8,824 nucleotides of DNA, from positions 1-8,824 of the forward strand of contig JAISBJ010000032.1 of NCBI GenBank assembly GCA_031266235.1, written 5' to 3'. Shown piece by piece: positions 1 to 5,989 of this stretch. Below the pieces are notes generated by a model. It was not told the DNA's origin. It did no database searches and was given only the letters and a program-made list of their open reading frames with translations. The DNA is from Puniceicoccales bacterium (GTDB taxonomy: Bacteria > Verrucomicrobiota > Verrucomicrobiia > Opitutales > LL51). The first letter of the stretch is position 1, and each line of letters opens with the position of its first letter. A program made the position numbers and the translations under genes.

Positions 1-2700
1 TTCATTCGTCTTCTTTACAAAACGCCGCACGTCCGAATCAGTCATATCTTCCCTGTCCTGGCCCGTATTGCTGGAAAATTTTACATCCATTACAATTCCC
101 TCACACCCAGGCGGCACCACCAACGACGTGTCCTTCACATCAGACGCCTTCTCCCCAAAAATTGCACGCAACAACTTCTCCTCGGGCACCAAATCCGTCT
201 CGCTCTTCGGCGTAATTTTCCCCACCAATATGTCGCCGGCCTTGACCTCCGCCCCAATGCGCACAATGCCATCGCGATTCAAATCCTTGAGCGCTATGTC
301 GCTCACGTTGGGAATATCGCGCGTGATCTCCTCCGCCCCTAACTTCGTGTCGCGCGCCACCACCTCAAATTCCTCAATGTGGACCGACGTGAAAATATCC
401 TCCTTGACCAGGCGGTCACTCAAAATAATCGCATCCTGGAAATTATAACCATTCCAGGGCATGAACGCCACCAAAACATTACGACCCAACGCTAACTCCC
501 CACGGTCCGTACCCGCACCGTCAGCTAATATATCGCCCGCCTTGATCGCCTGCCCCTTACTCACAATTGGCCGCTGGTTAAAACAGGTCGTCGAGTTGGA
601 ACGAATGAATTTTCGCAAATTATAAACATAAATGCCCGCCGCCGGACTCCCCTTGGGATCCAATTTTTTGGGCATCACGCCATCCTTCGTCACCACAATG
701 CGCGCCGCCGTCACCGAAGCCACAACGCCATCCGCCGCCGCCAACACAACGCTCCGCGAATCCATCGCAACCCTCCGTTCAAGCCCAGTCCCCACAAAGG
801 GCGCTTCCGGCGATAGCAACGGTACCCCCTGCCGCTGCATATTCGACCCCATCAGCGCACGCGACGTGTCATCGTGCTCCAAAAACGGTATCAAACCCGC
901 TACCACCGAAATCACCTGCTTCGGCGAAACATCCATGTAATCAACCTGCGCCCCTTCGACTTCCAAAAATATATCCCGCTGCCGCGCCGCAATACTCCCC
1001 GCCAGATTTCCGCCTCCGTCAACCTCCGAATTGGCCTGCGCAATCACATTATCCCCCTCATCGGTGGCATCCAAATAAACAATTTCCTCGGTCACTTTCC
1101 CGCCGCGTACCACCCGATAGGGCGTCTCAATGAACCCAAATTCATTGACGCGCGCGAACGTACTCAGGGAATTAATCAAGCCAATATTCGGCCCCTCCGG
1201 CGTCTCGATCGGACAAATGCGGCCATAGTGAGACGCGTGCACGTCGCGCACCTCAAAACCCGCTCGCTCACGGCTTAACCCCCCCGGCCCTAGCGCCGAT
1301 AAACGCCGCTTGTGCGCCAATTCCGAAAGCGGATTGATCTGATCCATAAATTGCGATAGTTGGCTGCGTGTGAAAAAATCGCGTATCGCCCCCATGAAAA
1401 TTTTCGGATTGACCAGCTTCTGCGGGATAATCGTGTCCACGCTGTTGTCAAATAGCGCCATCCGCTCCCGAATGAGGCGCTCCATCCGCCCCAGCCCAGA
1501 ACGGCACTGGTTGACCAGCAGCTCCCCGACATTTCTAATGCGGCGATTCCCCAAATGATCGATGTCGTCCGTGTACTCCTCGCCTTTTTTCAGGCGGCAT
1601 AAAAATTTCGTCGCCTCGACGATATCCACCGTATCGATCAGGCGATCCTCCAAATCCTTACCCAATTTTAGGCGCTGATTTATTTTTTTCCGGCCCACGC
1701 GCCCCAGGTCGTAGCGCTTCCGCTCAAAAAATAGACGCGACATCGTCCCGTTCGCATTATTCGCCGTCACCGGCTCACCCGGCCGCAAACGTTTGTAAAT
1801 TTCTCGTAAAGCATCCTCCGTATTCTTCGCCGGATCCCGCTTCAACGTGCGAATAATTAACCCATCATCCGCCGCCACATTGACCACCTCCAAACGTTCG
1901 ATGCCCGCCATCTCGAACGCCTGCAGCAATCCCTTCGACAACGCCTCGTGGGCCCGCGCCAATACAATCCCCTCCTTCGCATCCACCACGTCGTCGATCA
2001 AAACATAACTCGCCAACTTGCCGTCAACTCTAAAAGATGTCAACTTTTTGTTCTCAATTTTGTAAAAAAGATTTAAAATTTCCTGGTCCGAACCATTGCC
2101 AAATGCCCGTAAAAGCGTTGTCAGTAAAAATTTCCGGCGGCGGCGGCGGCGATCCAAATACACGTAAAGCAAATCATTCTGGTCAAATTGCACCTCGAGC
2201 CAAGTCCCGCGATCCGGTATGATCCGGAAAGCGTGGAGCAATTTCCCGCTCGCATGCAGCGTCTCCTCAAAACAAATCCCCGGCGAACGGTGTAACTGAC
2301 TGACCACTACCCGCTCCGCGCCGTTAATTACAAACGATCCGCGCCCTCCCATCATTGGCAATTCACCAAAATAAATCTCCTCCTCGCGCATCTCCCCGCC
2401 CTCGCATAGCCGCAACGTGACGTACAGCGAGCCCGCATAGGTCGTCCCGTCGCGCACGCAAAAATCCTCATTGTGCCTGGGCTCGCACACGCGAAAGGAA
2501 ACATACTCCAGCCGACACTTCCCACCGTAACTCTCAACGGGGAAAAAATCACGGAATGCGCTTTCTAAGCCAATACTTTTCCGACTCCCGGGAGCTACGT
2601 CGCTCTGTAAAAATTCCCGAAACGAATTGATCTGATTTTCTATGAAATCGGGCGGACAAATCACCTCCCTCAGCCTACCAAAATTAATTCTATCAGTCAT
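1..2700 (-). CDS. rpoB: RNA polymerase beta subunit, 3'-truncated by window edge
   Basis: Beta subunit of RNA polymerase, forming one pincer and part of the catalytic cleft. I translated all 900 codons from the ATG at 2700 and found no stop or frameshift. The reading is open at the left edge, so roughly the last third is missing. Recognisable segments: N-terminal MTDRINFGRL; NGAERVVVSQLHRSPG near residues 126-141; the rifampicin pocket SQLSQFMDQINPLSE at 446-460 followed by HKRRLSALGPGG; CPIETPEGPNIGLINSL near 496-512; MPWNGYNFQDAI near 747-758; and EEKLLRAIFGEKASDVKD near 860-877. The start has an AAGGA Shine-Dalgarno 11 nt upstream. Oddities: Gln755 where the family usually has Glu, Ile455 in the rifampicin pocket, and six consecutive Arg near residue 184-189. 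It follows rplL after 111 nt. The family call is certain. Confidence 0.98.
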   Translation of the reverse strand, partial: MTDRINFGRLREVICPPDFIENQINSFREFLQSDVAPGSRKSIGLESAFRDFFPVESYGGKCRLEYVSFRVCEPRHNEDFCVRDGTTYAGSLYVTLRLCEGGEMREEEIYFGELPMMGGRGSFVINGAERVVVSQLHRSPGICFEETLHASGKLLHAFRIIPDRGTWLEVQFDQNDLLYVYLDRRRRRRKFLLTTLLRAFGNGSDQEILNLFYKIENKKLTSFRVDGKLASYVLIDDVVDAKEGIVLARAHEALSKGLLQAFEMAGIERLEVVNVAADDGLIIRTLKRDPAKNTEDALREIYKRLRPGEPVTANNANGTMSRLFFERKRYDLGRVGRKKINQRLKLGKDLEDRLIDTVDIVEATKFLCRLKKGEEYTDDIDHLGNRRIRNVGELLVNQCRSGLGRMERLIRERMALFDNSVDTIIPQKLVNPKIFMGAIRDFFTRSQLSQFMDQINPLSELAHKRRLSALGPGGLSRERAGFEVRDVHASHYGRICPIETPEGPNIGLINSLSTFARVNEFGFIETPYRVVRGGKVTEEIVYLDATDEGDNVIAQANSEVDGGGNLAGSIAARQRDIFLEVEGAQVDYMDVSPKQVISVVAGLIPFLEHDDTSRALMGSNMQRQGVPLLSPEAPFVGTGLERRVAMDSRSVVLAAADGVVASVTAARIVVTKDGVMPKKLDPKGSPAAGIYVYNLRKFIRSNSTTCFNQRPIVSKGQAIKAGDILADGAGTDRGELALGRNVLVAFMPWNGYNFQDAIILSDRLVKEDIFTSVHIEEFEVVARDTKLGAEEITRDIPNVSDIALKDLNRDGIVRIGAEVKAGDILVGKITPKSETDLVPEEKLLRAIFGEKASDVKDTSLVVPPGCEGIVMDVKFSSNTGQDREDMTDSDVRRFVKKTNE

Positions 2701-2738
2701 ATAATACGCAATCCTTGTTAATGAAAAAATTTATACGC

Positions 2739-2780
2739 AAAAACAGCCTTGTGAATTCCGCACGTCCTCCACAAAACTGC
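2739..2780 (-). terminator. Attenuator-like hairpin between rplL and rpoB
   Basis: On the minus strand, GCAGTTTTGTG (2780-2770) can pair over 11 positions with CACAAGGCTGT (2753-2743), with three G-U wobbles and a 16-nt loop. A run of five T follows or overlaps the 3' arm (2743-2739). It looks like a weak intrinsic terminator between rplL and rpoB. E. coli is known to have a partial attenuator in the same position, which lowers rpoBC transcription relative to the ribosomal protein genes. The stem is wobble-rich and the U-run short, so partial read-through is the likely outcome. The rest of the 111-nt spacer (2701-2811) is A/T-rich and shows no convincing promoter. Confidence 0.5.
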
Positions 2781-2811
2781 ACAAACCCAATTCAACAAAA
2801 GCACAATCCAA

Positions 2812-3195
2812 TTACTTGAGTTCCACTTTCGCGCCCGCCGCTTCCAATTTTTTCTTCATCTCCTCGGCATCGGCTTTGGAAATACCTTCCTTGACGGGCT
2901 TCGGCGCTCCTTCGACGAGTTCCTTGGCCTCCTTCAAACCAAGCCCCGTGATCGCCCGTACCTCCTTGATGACGTTAATTTTGTTGTCTCCCGCAGCTGC
3001 TAAAATGACGTCAAACTCCGTTTTTTCCTCGACGACTTCGGCCGCTCCGCCCCCAACGGGTACGGCAACCGCTGCCACCGGAGCACTCGCGCTCACACCC
3101 CATTTTTCCTCCAGGGCCTTTACCAATCCGGCGATCTCCAAAACAGATTGCGCACTCAACCACTCTATAACTTGATCCTTTGTAATACTTGTCAT
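2812..3195 (-). CDS. rplL: Ribosomal protein L7/L12
   Basis: Stalk protein of the 50S subunit; its dimers bind the L10 C-terminus and recruit translational GTPases (EF-Tu, EF-G, IF2). At 127 aa it has the normal length. Residues 1-35 form the dimerisation domain (TKDQVIEWLSAQSVLEIAGL), about 37-53 form an Ala/Val/Gly-rich hinge, and 57-127 form the globular C-terminal domain, with EFDVIL, KINVIKEVRAITGLGLKEAKE and KPVKEGISKADAEEMKKKLE. The start is fixed by a strong GGGAGGA Shine-Dalgarno 6 nt upstream. It lies 93 nt after rplJ, and that spacer may encode a 12-codon ORF ending 3 nt before this ATG. No key residue appears missing. Confidence 0.98.
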   Translation of the reverse strand: MTSITKDQVIEWLSAQSVLEIAGLVKALEEKWGVSASAPVAAVAVPVGGGAAEVVEEKTEFDVILAAAGDNKINVIKEVRAITGLGLKEAKELVEGAPKPVKEGISKADAEEMKKKLEAAGAKVELK

Positions 3196-3198
3196 TTT

Positions 3199-3237
3199 TT
3201 ATCCTCCCGAAATAGATTTAGCGGCGAAAATCGCCAT
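3199..3237 (-). CDS. Possible 12-codon leader ORF before rplL
   Basis: A short ORF, MAIFAAKSISGG, starts at ATG 3237 and ends in TAA at 3199-3201, only 3 nt before the rplL ATG. An AGGAGG sequence lies 11 nt upstream of its ATG, while its last two Gly codons (GGA GGA) form the rplL Shine-Dalgarno. Codons 2-5 also contain a small inverted repeat, GGCGA-TTT-TCGCC. Translation of it could couple L7/L12 synthesis to ribosomes arriving from rplJ. I recognise no family. A 12-codon ORF can arise by chance, so translation is unproven. The remaining spacer (3238-3288) contains an A/T-rich stretch and nothing else clear. Confidence 0.25.
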   Translation of the reverse strand: MAIFAAKSISGG

Positions 3238-3288
3238 TTAAGAGGAATCCTCCTAAACCCATTTCTTAAAAATTTTTTTAAAAAAATA

Positions 3289-3804
3289 TCAATCCCCCCT
3301 CACCCTCGCCTGCAAAACATTGACCATGCCCTGGGGCACGGCATTTAGCACGCGGACCAACTGCTGCGCCGGCGCGTTAAATAATGCCAAAATCTGGGCG
3401 CGCAACACTTCAAGGGACGGCAATTCGGACAATGCCTTGATTTCGCTGATCTCGAGCGGCGCCTTAGCCAATACGCCGCCTTTAATACCCATTTTTTCCT
3501 CATTATCCTTGGAAAATTTACACAAAATTTTCGCCACCCCCGAAGGATCTTCGCCGCCCATCACAATCGCTGTATGCCCCTCAAAACACCTGTCACTCAG
3601 CCTCAGGCAACCATTTGCTTCGAGCGCAAGCTTCAAAATGCTATTCTTAACAACGTGACACTCCGCCCCGTTCTGACGTAAATTTTTGCGAAGCGCAGAA
3701 ATAGCTGCAACCGTCACACGCGAAAAATTCGCAAAATAAACATAGTCCGATTTGCTAAGATGGTTAAAAACTTCATCAACTAAAAACTTCTTCTCTGCCC
3801 TCAT
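3289..3804 (-). CDS. rplJ: Ribosomal protein L10
   Basis: Base of the L7/L12 stalk in the 50S subunit; its N-terminal domain binds 23S rRNA near L11 and its C-terminal helix binds L7/L12 dimers. Length is 171 aa, normal for the family. The N-terminal domain shows AEKKFLVDEVFNHLSKSDYV, TVAAISALRKNLRQNGAEC and VVKNSILKLAL. The middle has FEGHTAIVMGGEDPSGVAKIL and KMGIKGGVL. The C-terminal helix region (LFNAPAQQLVRVLNAVPQGMVNVLQA) is the expected stalk-protein platform. AGGAGG lies 6 nt before the ATG and overlaps the rplA TAG stop, so it is likely translationally coupled to rplA. With only 10 nt before it, there is no long leader like the E. coli rplJ leader to which L10 binds. Confidence 0.98.
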   Translation of the reverse strand: MRAEKKFLVDEVFNHLSKSDYVYFANFSRVTVAAISALRKNLRQNGAECHVVKNSILKLALEANGCLRLSDRCFEGHTAIVMGGEDPSGVAKILCKFSKDNEEKMGIKGGVLAKAPLEISEIKALSELPSLEVLRAQILALFNAPAQQLVRVLNAVPQGMVNVLQARVRGD

Positions 3805-3814
3805 CTCACTCCTC

Positions 3815-4507
3815 CTAAACCGCTCCGTAAATGCCCTGCTCCAATTTAATGCTCGGCGTCATGGTCGCACTTAACGAAATATTTTTTATAAAACTACCCG
3901 AAATACTCGCCGGCTTGGCCCTCAAAATCACATCAATCGCCGCCCCTATGTTCTCGGCCAACTTCTCAGCCATAAATGACCGCTTCCCCACTACAACCGC
4001 CAAGTTCGCCGTCTTGTCCATCTTAAATTCTACGCGCCCCGCCTTAACCTCGCGCACCGCCCCAGCAATGTCCTCCGAAACCGTCCCCGACTTCGGATTC
4101 GGCATCACCCCCCGCGGACCAAGAATCCGCGCCACATTTCGCACCTGCCGCATCGCAGAAGGCGTCGCAATCGCCACATCAAAATCCAACCAACCGGACT
4201 GAACCTTCTCCAAAAAATCATCTAACCCAGCAAAATCTGCCCCCGCTGCAATCGCTTCCTCCGGCTTCTCCGTAAATACAAGAACCCGGACCCGCTTCCC
4301 GCTCCCGTTCGGCAAATTCACCACCCCGCGAACCATCTGGTCACTCTGCTTCGGATCAACTCCAAGATGCAGCGACAACTCAACCGTCTCATCAAAACGT
4401 GCCCGCGGCATCCGCTCAAGCAACGCAACAGCCTCTCCAACGGAAAAATATTGGCCCAAATCACCAACTCCTCGACCCATCATTTGACGTCTGCTTCGCT
4501 TTTTCAT
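3815..4507 (-). CDS. rplA: Ribosomal protein L1
   Basis: Protein of the 50S L1 stalk, which helps release deacylated tRNA from the E site and in many bacteria represses its own operon. Length is 230 aa from the ATG at 4507. The signature FDVAIATPSAMRQV followed by ARILGPRGVMPNPKSGTVS (about residues 110-144) is diagnostic, and the ending SISGSFIKNISLSATMTPSIKL is typical. Basic MKKRSRRQ matches the usual N-terminus, so I prefer this ATG over the in-frame TTG at 4513 and the ATGATG further inside. There is no Shine-Dalgarno: the upstream 25 nt are almost all A/T. The start codon lies inside a 26-bp tandem duplication, which places a decoy ATG 26 nt upstream. Confidence 0.96.
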   Translation of the reverse strand: MKKRSRRQMMGRGVGDLGQYFSVGEAVALLERMPRARFDETVELSLHLGVDPKQSDQMVRGVVNLPNGSGKRVRVLVFTEKPEEAIAAGADFAGLDDFLEKVQSGWLDFDVAIATPSAMRQVRNVARILGPRGVMPNPKSGTVSEDIAGAVREVKAGRVEFKMDKTANLAVVVGKRSFMAEKLAENIGAAIDVILRAKPASISGSFIKNISLSATMTPSIKLEQGIYGAV

Positions 4508-4555
4508 AAACAAATTACAAATATGACTATCATAAACAAATTATAAATATGGCTA
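4504..4555. repeat. 26-bp tandem duplication over the rplA start codon
   Basis: Two adjacent 26-bp units, 4504-4529 and 4530-4555, match at 24 of 26 positions by eye. The core CATAAACAAATTAYAAATAT occurs in both, on the plus strand. The lower-coordinate unit carries the true rplA ATG (4505-4507); the other carries a second ATG (4531-4533). Reading from that upstream ATG gives nine codons (MIVIFVICL) that stop at a TGA overlapping the real start as ATGA. Neither copy contains a Shine-Dalgarno. The duplication is seen directly; any regulatory effect is inference. Confidence 0.85.
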
Positions 4556-4605
4556 GGGCAATTTTCGCCACTGTCAAGCTATTTCTAAATATTTTTTCCA
4601 TATAT
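4556..4605 (-). promoter_or_regulatory. rplK-rplA spacer with isolated TTGACA and small hairpin
   Basis: Between the rplK stop and the tandem duplication, the minus strand holds a perfect TTGACA (4572-4577) and a short inverted repeat GGCGAAAATTGCC. The only TATAAT (4540-4545) lies 26 nt away, too far for a normal promoter, and the positions 16-18 nt away do not resemble a -10 box. The spacer could hold an L1 mRNA-binding site, since L1 often regulates this operon, but I cannot identify one by eye. Confidence 0.2.
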
Positions 4606-5031
4606 TTACGCCACGACCTCTATCCCCATACTCCGCGCCGTCCCCGCAACCATCTTCACCGCCGCTTCCAAATCCTCCGCATTGAGATCCGCCCGCTTCG
4701 TCTCCGCAATCTCCTCCAATTGCCGACGCGTCACCTTCCCCACCTTCGTCCGATTGGATACCGCCGACCCCTTGCTGACCCCCGCCGCCTTCTGCAATAA
4801 TACCGACGCCGGCGGCGATTTTAACTCAAATGTAAAAGAACGATCCGCATATACGGAAATGACCGCCGGGATAATCATCCCCGCCATGTCCTTCGTCCGC
4901 GCATTAAATTCCTTGCAAAAACCCATAATATTTACTCCCGCCGAACCTAACGCCGGCCCGACCGGTGGCGCCGGATTCGCCGCTCCAGCCGGCAACTGTA
5001 ATTTAATCTGTTTTACAATTTTTTTCGCCAT
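4606..5031 (-). CDS. rplK: Ribosomal protein L11
   Basis: Protein of the GTPase-associated centre that binds the 1050-1100 region of 23S rRNA; it is part of the thiostrepton site and is needed for RelA-type stringent signalling. Length is 141 aa, exactly typical. The N-terminal domain shows KKIVKQIKLQLPAGAANPAP and PPVGPALGSAGVNIMGFCKE, the proline-rich face contacting thiostrepton in characterised L11. The C-terminal RNA-binding domain shows KVGKVTRRQLEEIAETKRAD and a terminal MVAGTARSMGIEV. An AAGGG Shine-Dalgarno sits 6 nt before the ATG, and the nusG stop ends 3 nt upstream, so it is cotranscribed and probably coupled with nusG. Nothing unusual is seen. Confidence 0.98.
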   Translation of the reverse strand: MAKKIVKQIKLQLPAGAANPAPPVGPALGSAGVNIMGFCKEFNARTKDMAGMIIPAVISVYADRSFTFELKSPPASVLLQKAAGVSKGSAVSNRTKVGKVTRRQLEEIAETKRADLNAEDLEAAVKMVAGTARSMGIEVVA

Positions 5032-5034
5032 AAT

Positions 5035-5607
5035 TTACCCTTTCATTAACTCCGCTTGCCAAAATTCTAATTCAACGGGCACATCGCGCCCAAATAAAGA
5101 AACCGAAATCTGCATCTTCCCATTCTCCAAATCAATCGCCATTACCTCGCCCAGCGACTCCACAAACGGACCATCGGTCACCTTTACCCGGTCGCCAACC
5201 CCAAATTGTACCCGCTGCACCGGCGCCGCGCTCGCACTGGCTTTCGCCTGATCCAAAATCCGCACCACCTCCTCCTCCCGCAACGGAACCGGCCGCTCGC
5301 CACCTACAAAATTTAACACACCCTGCGCGTTGCGAACAAAATACCACGGCAATTGGAGCAACTTTTCCTCCTCATCGTACAATTTCATCCGCACAAATAT
5401 ATACCCAGGGTAAAATTTTTTTACACGATTGTAACGCTTGCCATTCTTAATCTCCACGACCCGCTCCGAGGGCACCAAAACTTCGTCGATCGCAACGCCT
5501 TCGTGGACCGCAAATTTGTCGAGATACGCCTTCACTTTGGCCTCCTGATTGGAAAAAACCTGTAAAGCGTACCACCGCGAATCCTGCACCGAAAGCACCA
5601 TAACCAT
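5035..5607 (-). CDS. nusG: Transcription elongation/termination factor NusG
   Basis: Binds the RNA polymerase clamp through its N-terminal domain and Rho or ribosomal protein S10 through its KOW domain, giving processivity, Rho-dependent termination and transcription-translation coupling. Length is 190 aa from the ATG at 5607. The NGN domain is about residues 10-118, with RWYALQVFSNQEAKVKAYL and the motif KFYPGYIFVRM near 64-74. The KOW domain is about 133-189, with FGVGDRVKVTDGPFVESLGEV. The start is set by AGGAG 7 nt upstream; an open frame continues ten codons further but lacks that signal and would overlap secE. The secE stop ends just 2 nt before this ATG. A second in-frame ATG lies two codons later. 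Confidence 0.98.
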   Translation of the reverse strand: MVMVLSVQDSRWYALQVFSNQEAKVKAYLDKFAVHEGVAIDEVLVPSERVVEIKNGKRYNRVKKFYPGYIFVRMKLYDEEEKLLQLPWYFVRNAQGVLNFVGGERPVPLREEEVVRILDQAKASASAAPVQRVQFGVGDRVKVTDGPFVESLGEVMAIDLENGKMQISVSLFGRDVPVELEFWQAELMKG

Positions 5608-5609
5608 AA

Positions 5610-5828
5610 TTAATCTCCTAGCCGGCCCCGCACCCAACCACTGCAGAGATCAAAAACGTGGAGCAATGAAAAATCCACAATGGAAACGTAAATGCCCAAA
5701 AGCGCCATCCCTACCAAAACAACGGCCACATAGTGGCGCATCTCCTTTTGGTTCGGCCAAGACGCCTGCTTTAGCTCGCCCACCATTTCGCCCCAAAATA
5801 TACCTAACTTTCTTAGCGGATTTCTCAT
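5610..5828 (-). CDS. secE: Preprotein translocase subunit SecE
   Basis: Small essential subunit that clamps SecY in the inner-membrane SecYEG channel. Length is 72 aa, the short single-membrane-span form common outside Enterobacteria. An amphipathic helix carries the family motif as GELKQASWPNQKE (about residues 16-28; canonical ELKKVxWPxRxE). One transmembrane segment follows (YVAVVLVGMALLGIYVSIVDF, about 32-52). The ATG at 5828 is chosen because AGAGGG lies 6 nt upstream. The frame is open further upstream, but that extension starts inside tRNA-Trp and has no family similarity. It lies between tRNA-Trp and nusG in the usual secE-nusG pairing. Confidence 0.95.
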   Translation of the reverse strand: MRNPLRKLGIFWGEMVGELKQASWPNQKEMRHYVAVVLVGMALLGIYVSIVDFSLLHVFDLCSGWVRGRLGD

Positions 5829-5855
5829 TATTTTCCCTCTTTTTTTACATTTTTT

Positions 5856-5931
5856 TGGCAGGAGAAGAGGGTCTCGAACCCCCAACCTACGGTTTTGGAG
5901 ACCGTTGCTCTTCCAATTGAGCTATTCTCCT
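5856..5931 (-). tRNA. trnW: tRNA-Trp (anticodon CCA)
   Basis: A 76-nt cloverleaf. The acceptor stem AGGAGAA pairs perfectly with TTCTCCT, followed by discriminator G and an encoded CCA. The D stem is GCTC/GAGC, the anticodon stem ACGGT/ACCGT with loop CTCCAAA (anticodon CCA), and the T arm GGGGG-TTCGAGA-CCCTC. G73 is the usual bacterial tRNA-Trp identity base. It sits between tuf and secE, and secE starts 27 nt after the CCA end, so it is probably excised from a tuf-secE transcript. This position is conserved in several bacterial phyla. Confidence 0.97.
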
Positions 5932-5941
5932 CCGATCGTTC

Positions 5942-5972
5942 ATAAAAAAATATTTCTCGCCCCCCTTGTCAA
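5942..5972 (-). promoter_or_regulatory. Candidate secondary promoter before tRNA-Trp
   Basis: In the 58-nt tuf to tRNA-Trp gap the minus strand has a perfect TTGACA (5967-5972) and a T-rich TTTTAT (5942-5947) 19 nt further on. If used, transcription would start almost at the tRNA 5' end and drive trnW-secE-nusG-rpl. The spacer is longer than the 17-nt optimum and the -10 matches only four of six positions, so this is tentative. No terminator is visible in the gap after tuf. Confidence 0.3.
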
Positions 5973-5989
5973 TCATTTTTTTACTAATT

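Noticed and set aside
15..20. Lipobox reading of the ankyrin signal (Met-Ser-Gly-Cys at residues 15-18 of the protein coded from 8459).
   Set aside because: The position before Ser-Gly-Cys is Met instead of the usual Leu/Val/Ile, and the hydrophobic stretch continues past the Cys to a better Ala-Leu-Gly site; a lipoprotein is possible but not favoured. The coordinates here are protein residues.
632..1278. Open frames on the plus strand of 102 and 134 codons.
   Set aside because: Both are antisense to intact rpoB, and overlap each other; they are by-products of its codon usage.
1..2700. Possible frameshift or pseudogene in rpoB.
   Set aside because: I translated all 900 codons in one frame with no stop and with conserved motifs throughout; it only lacks its 3' end because the window ends.
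2816..3175. A 119-codon plus-strand frame.
   Set aside because: It is antisense to rplL, whose Ala/Lys-rich codon pattern keeps the opposite strand open.
4540..4577. Perfect TTGACA and perfect TATAAT between rplK and rplA as a promoter.
   Set aside because: The boxes are 26 nt apart, far from the 17-nt optimum, and the TATAAT arises from one copy of the tandem duplication.
4682..5251. Long open frame of 189 codons on the plus strand.
   Set aside because: It lies antisense across rplK and nusG, which have strong family matches and Shine-Dalgarno sites; the plus-strand protein resembles nothing and has no ribosome site.
5608..5637. Longer nusG with ten extra N-terminal residues.
   Set aside because: It would overlap the end of secE and lacks a ribosome site, whereas AGGAG precedes the ATG at 5607.
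5829..5885. Longer secE starting at 5885 (91 aa).
   Set aside because: The extra 19 codons begin inside tRNA-Trp, and a good Shine-Dalgarno precedes the ATG at 5828.
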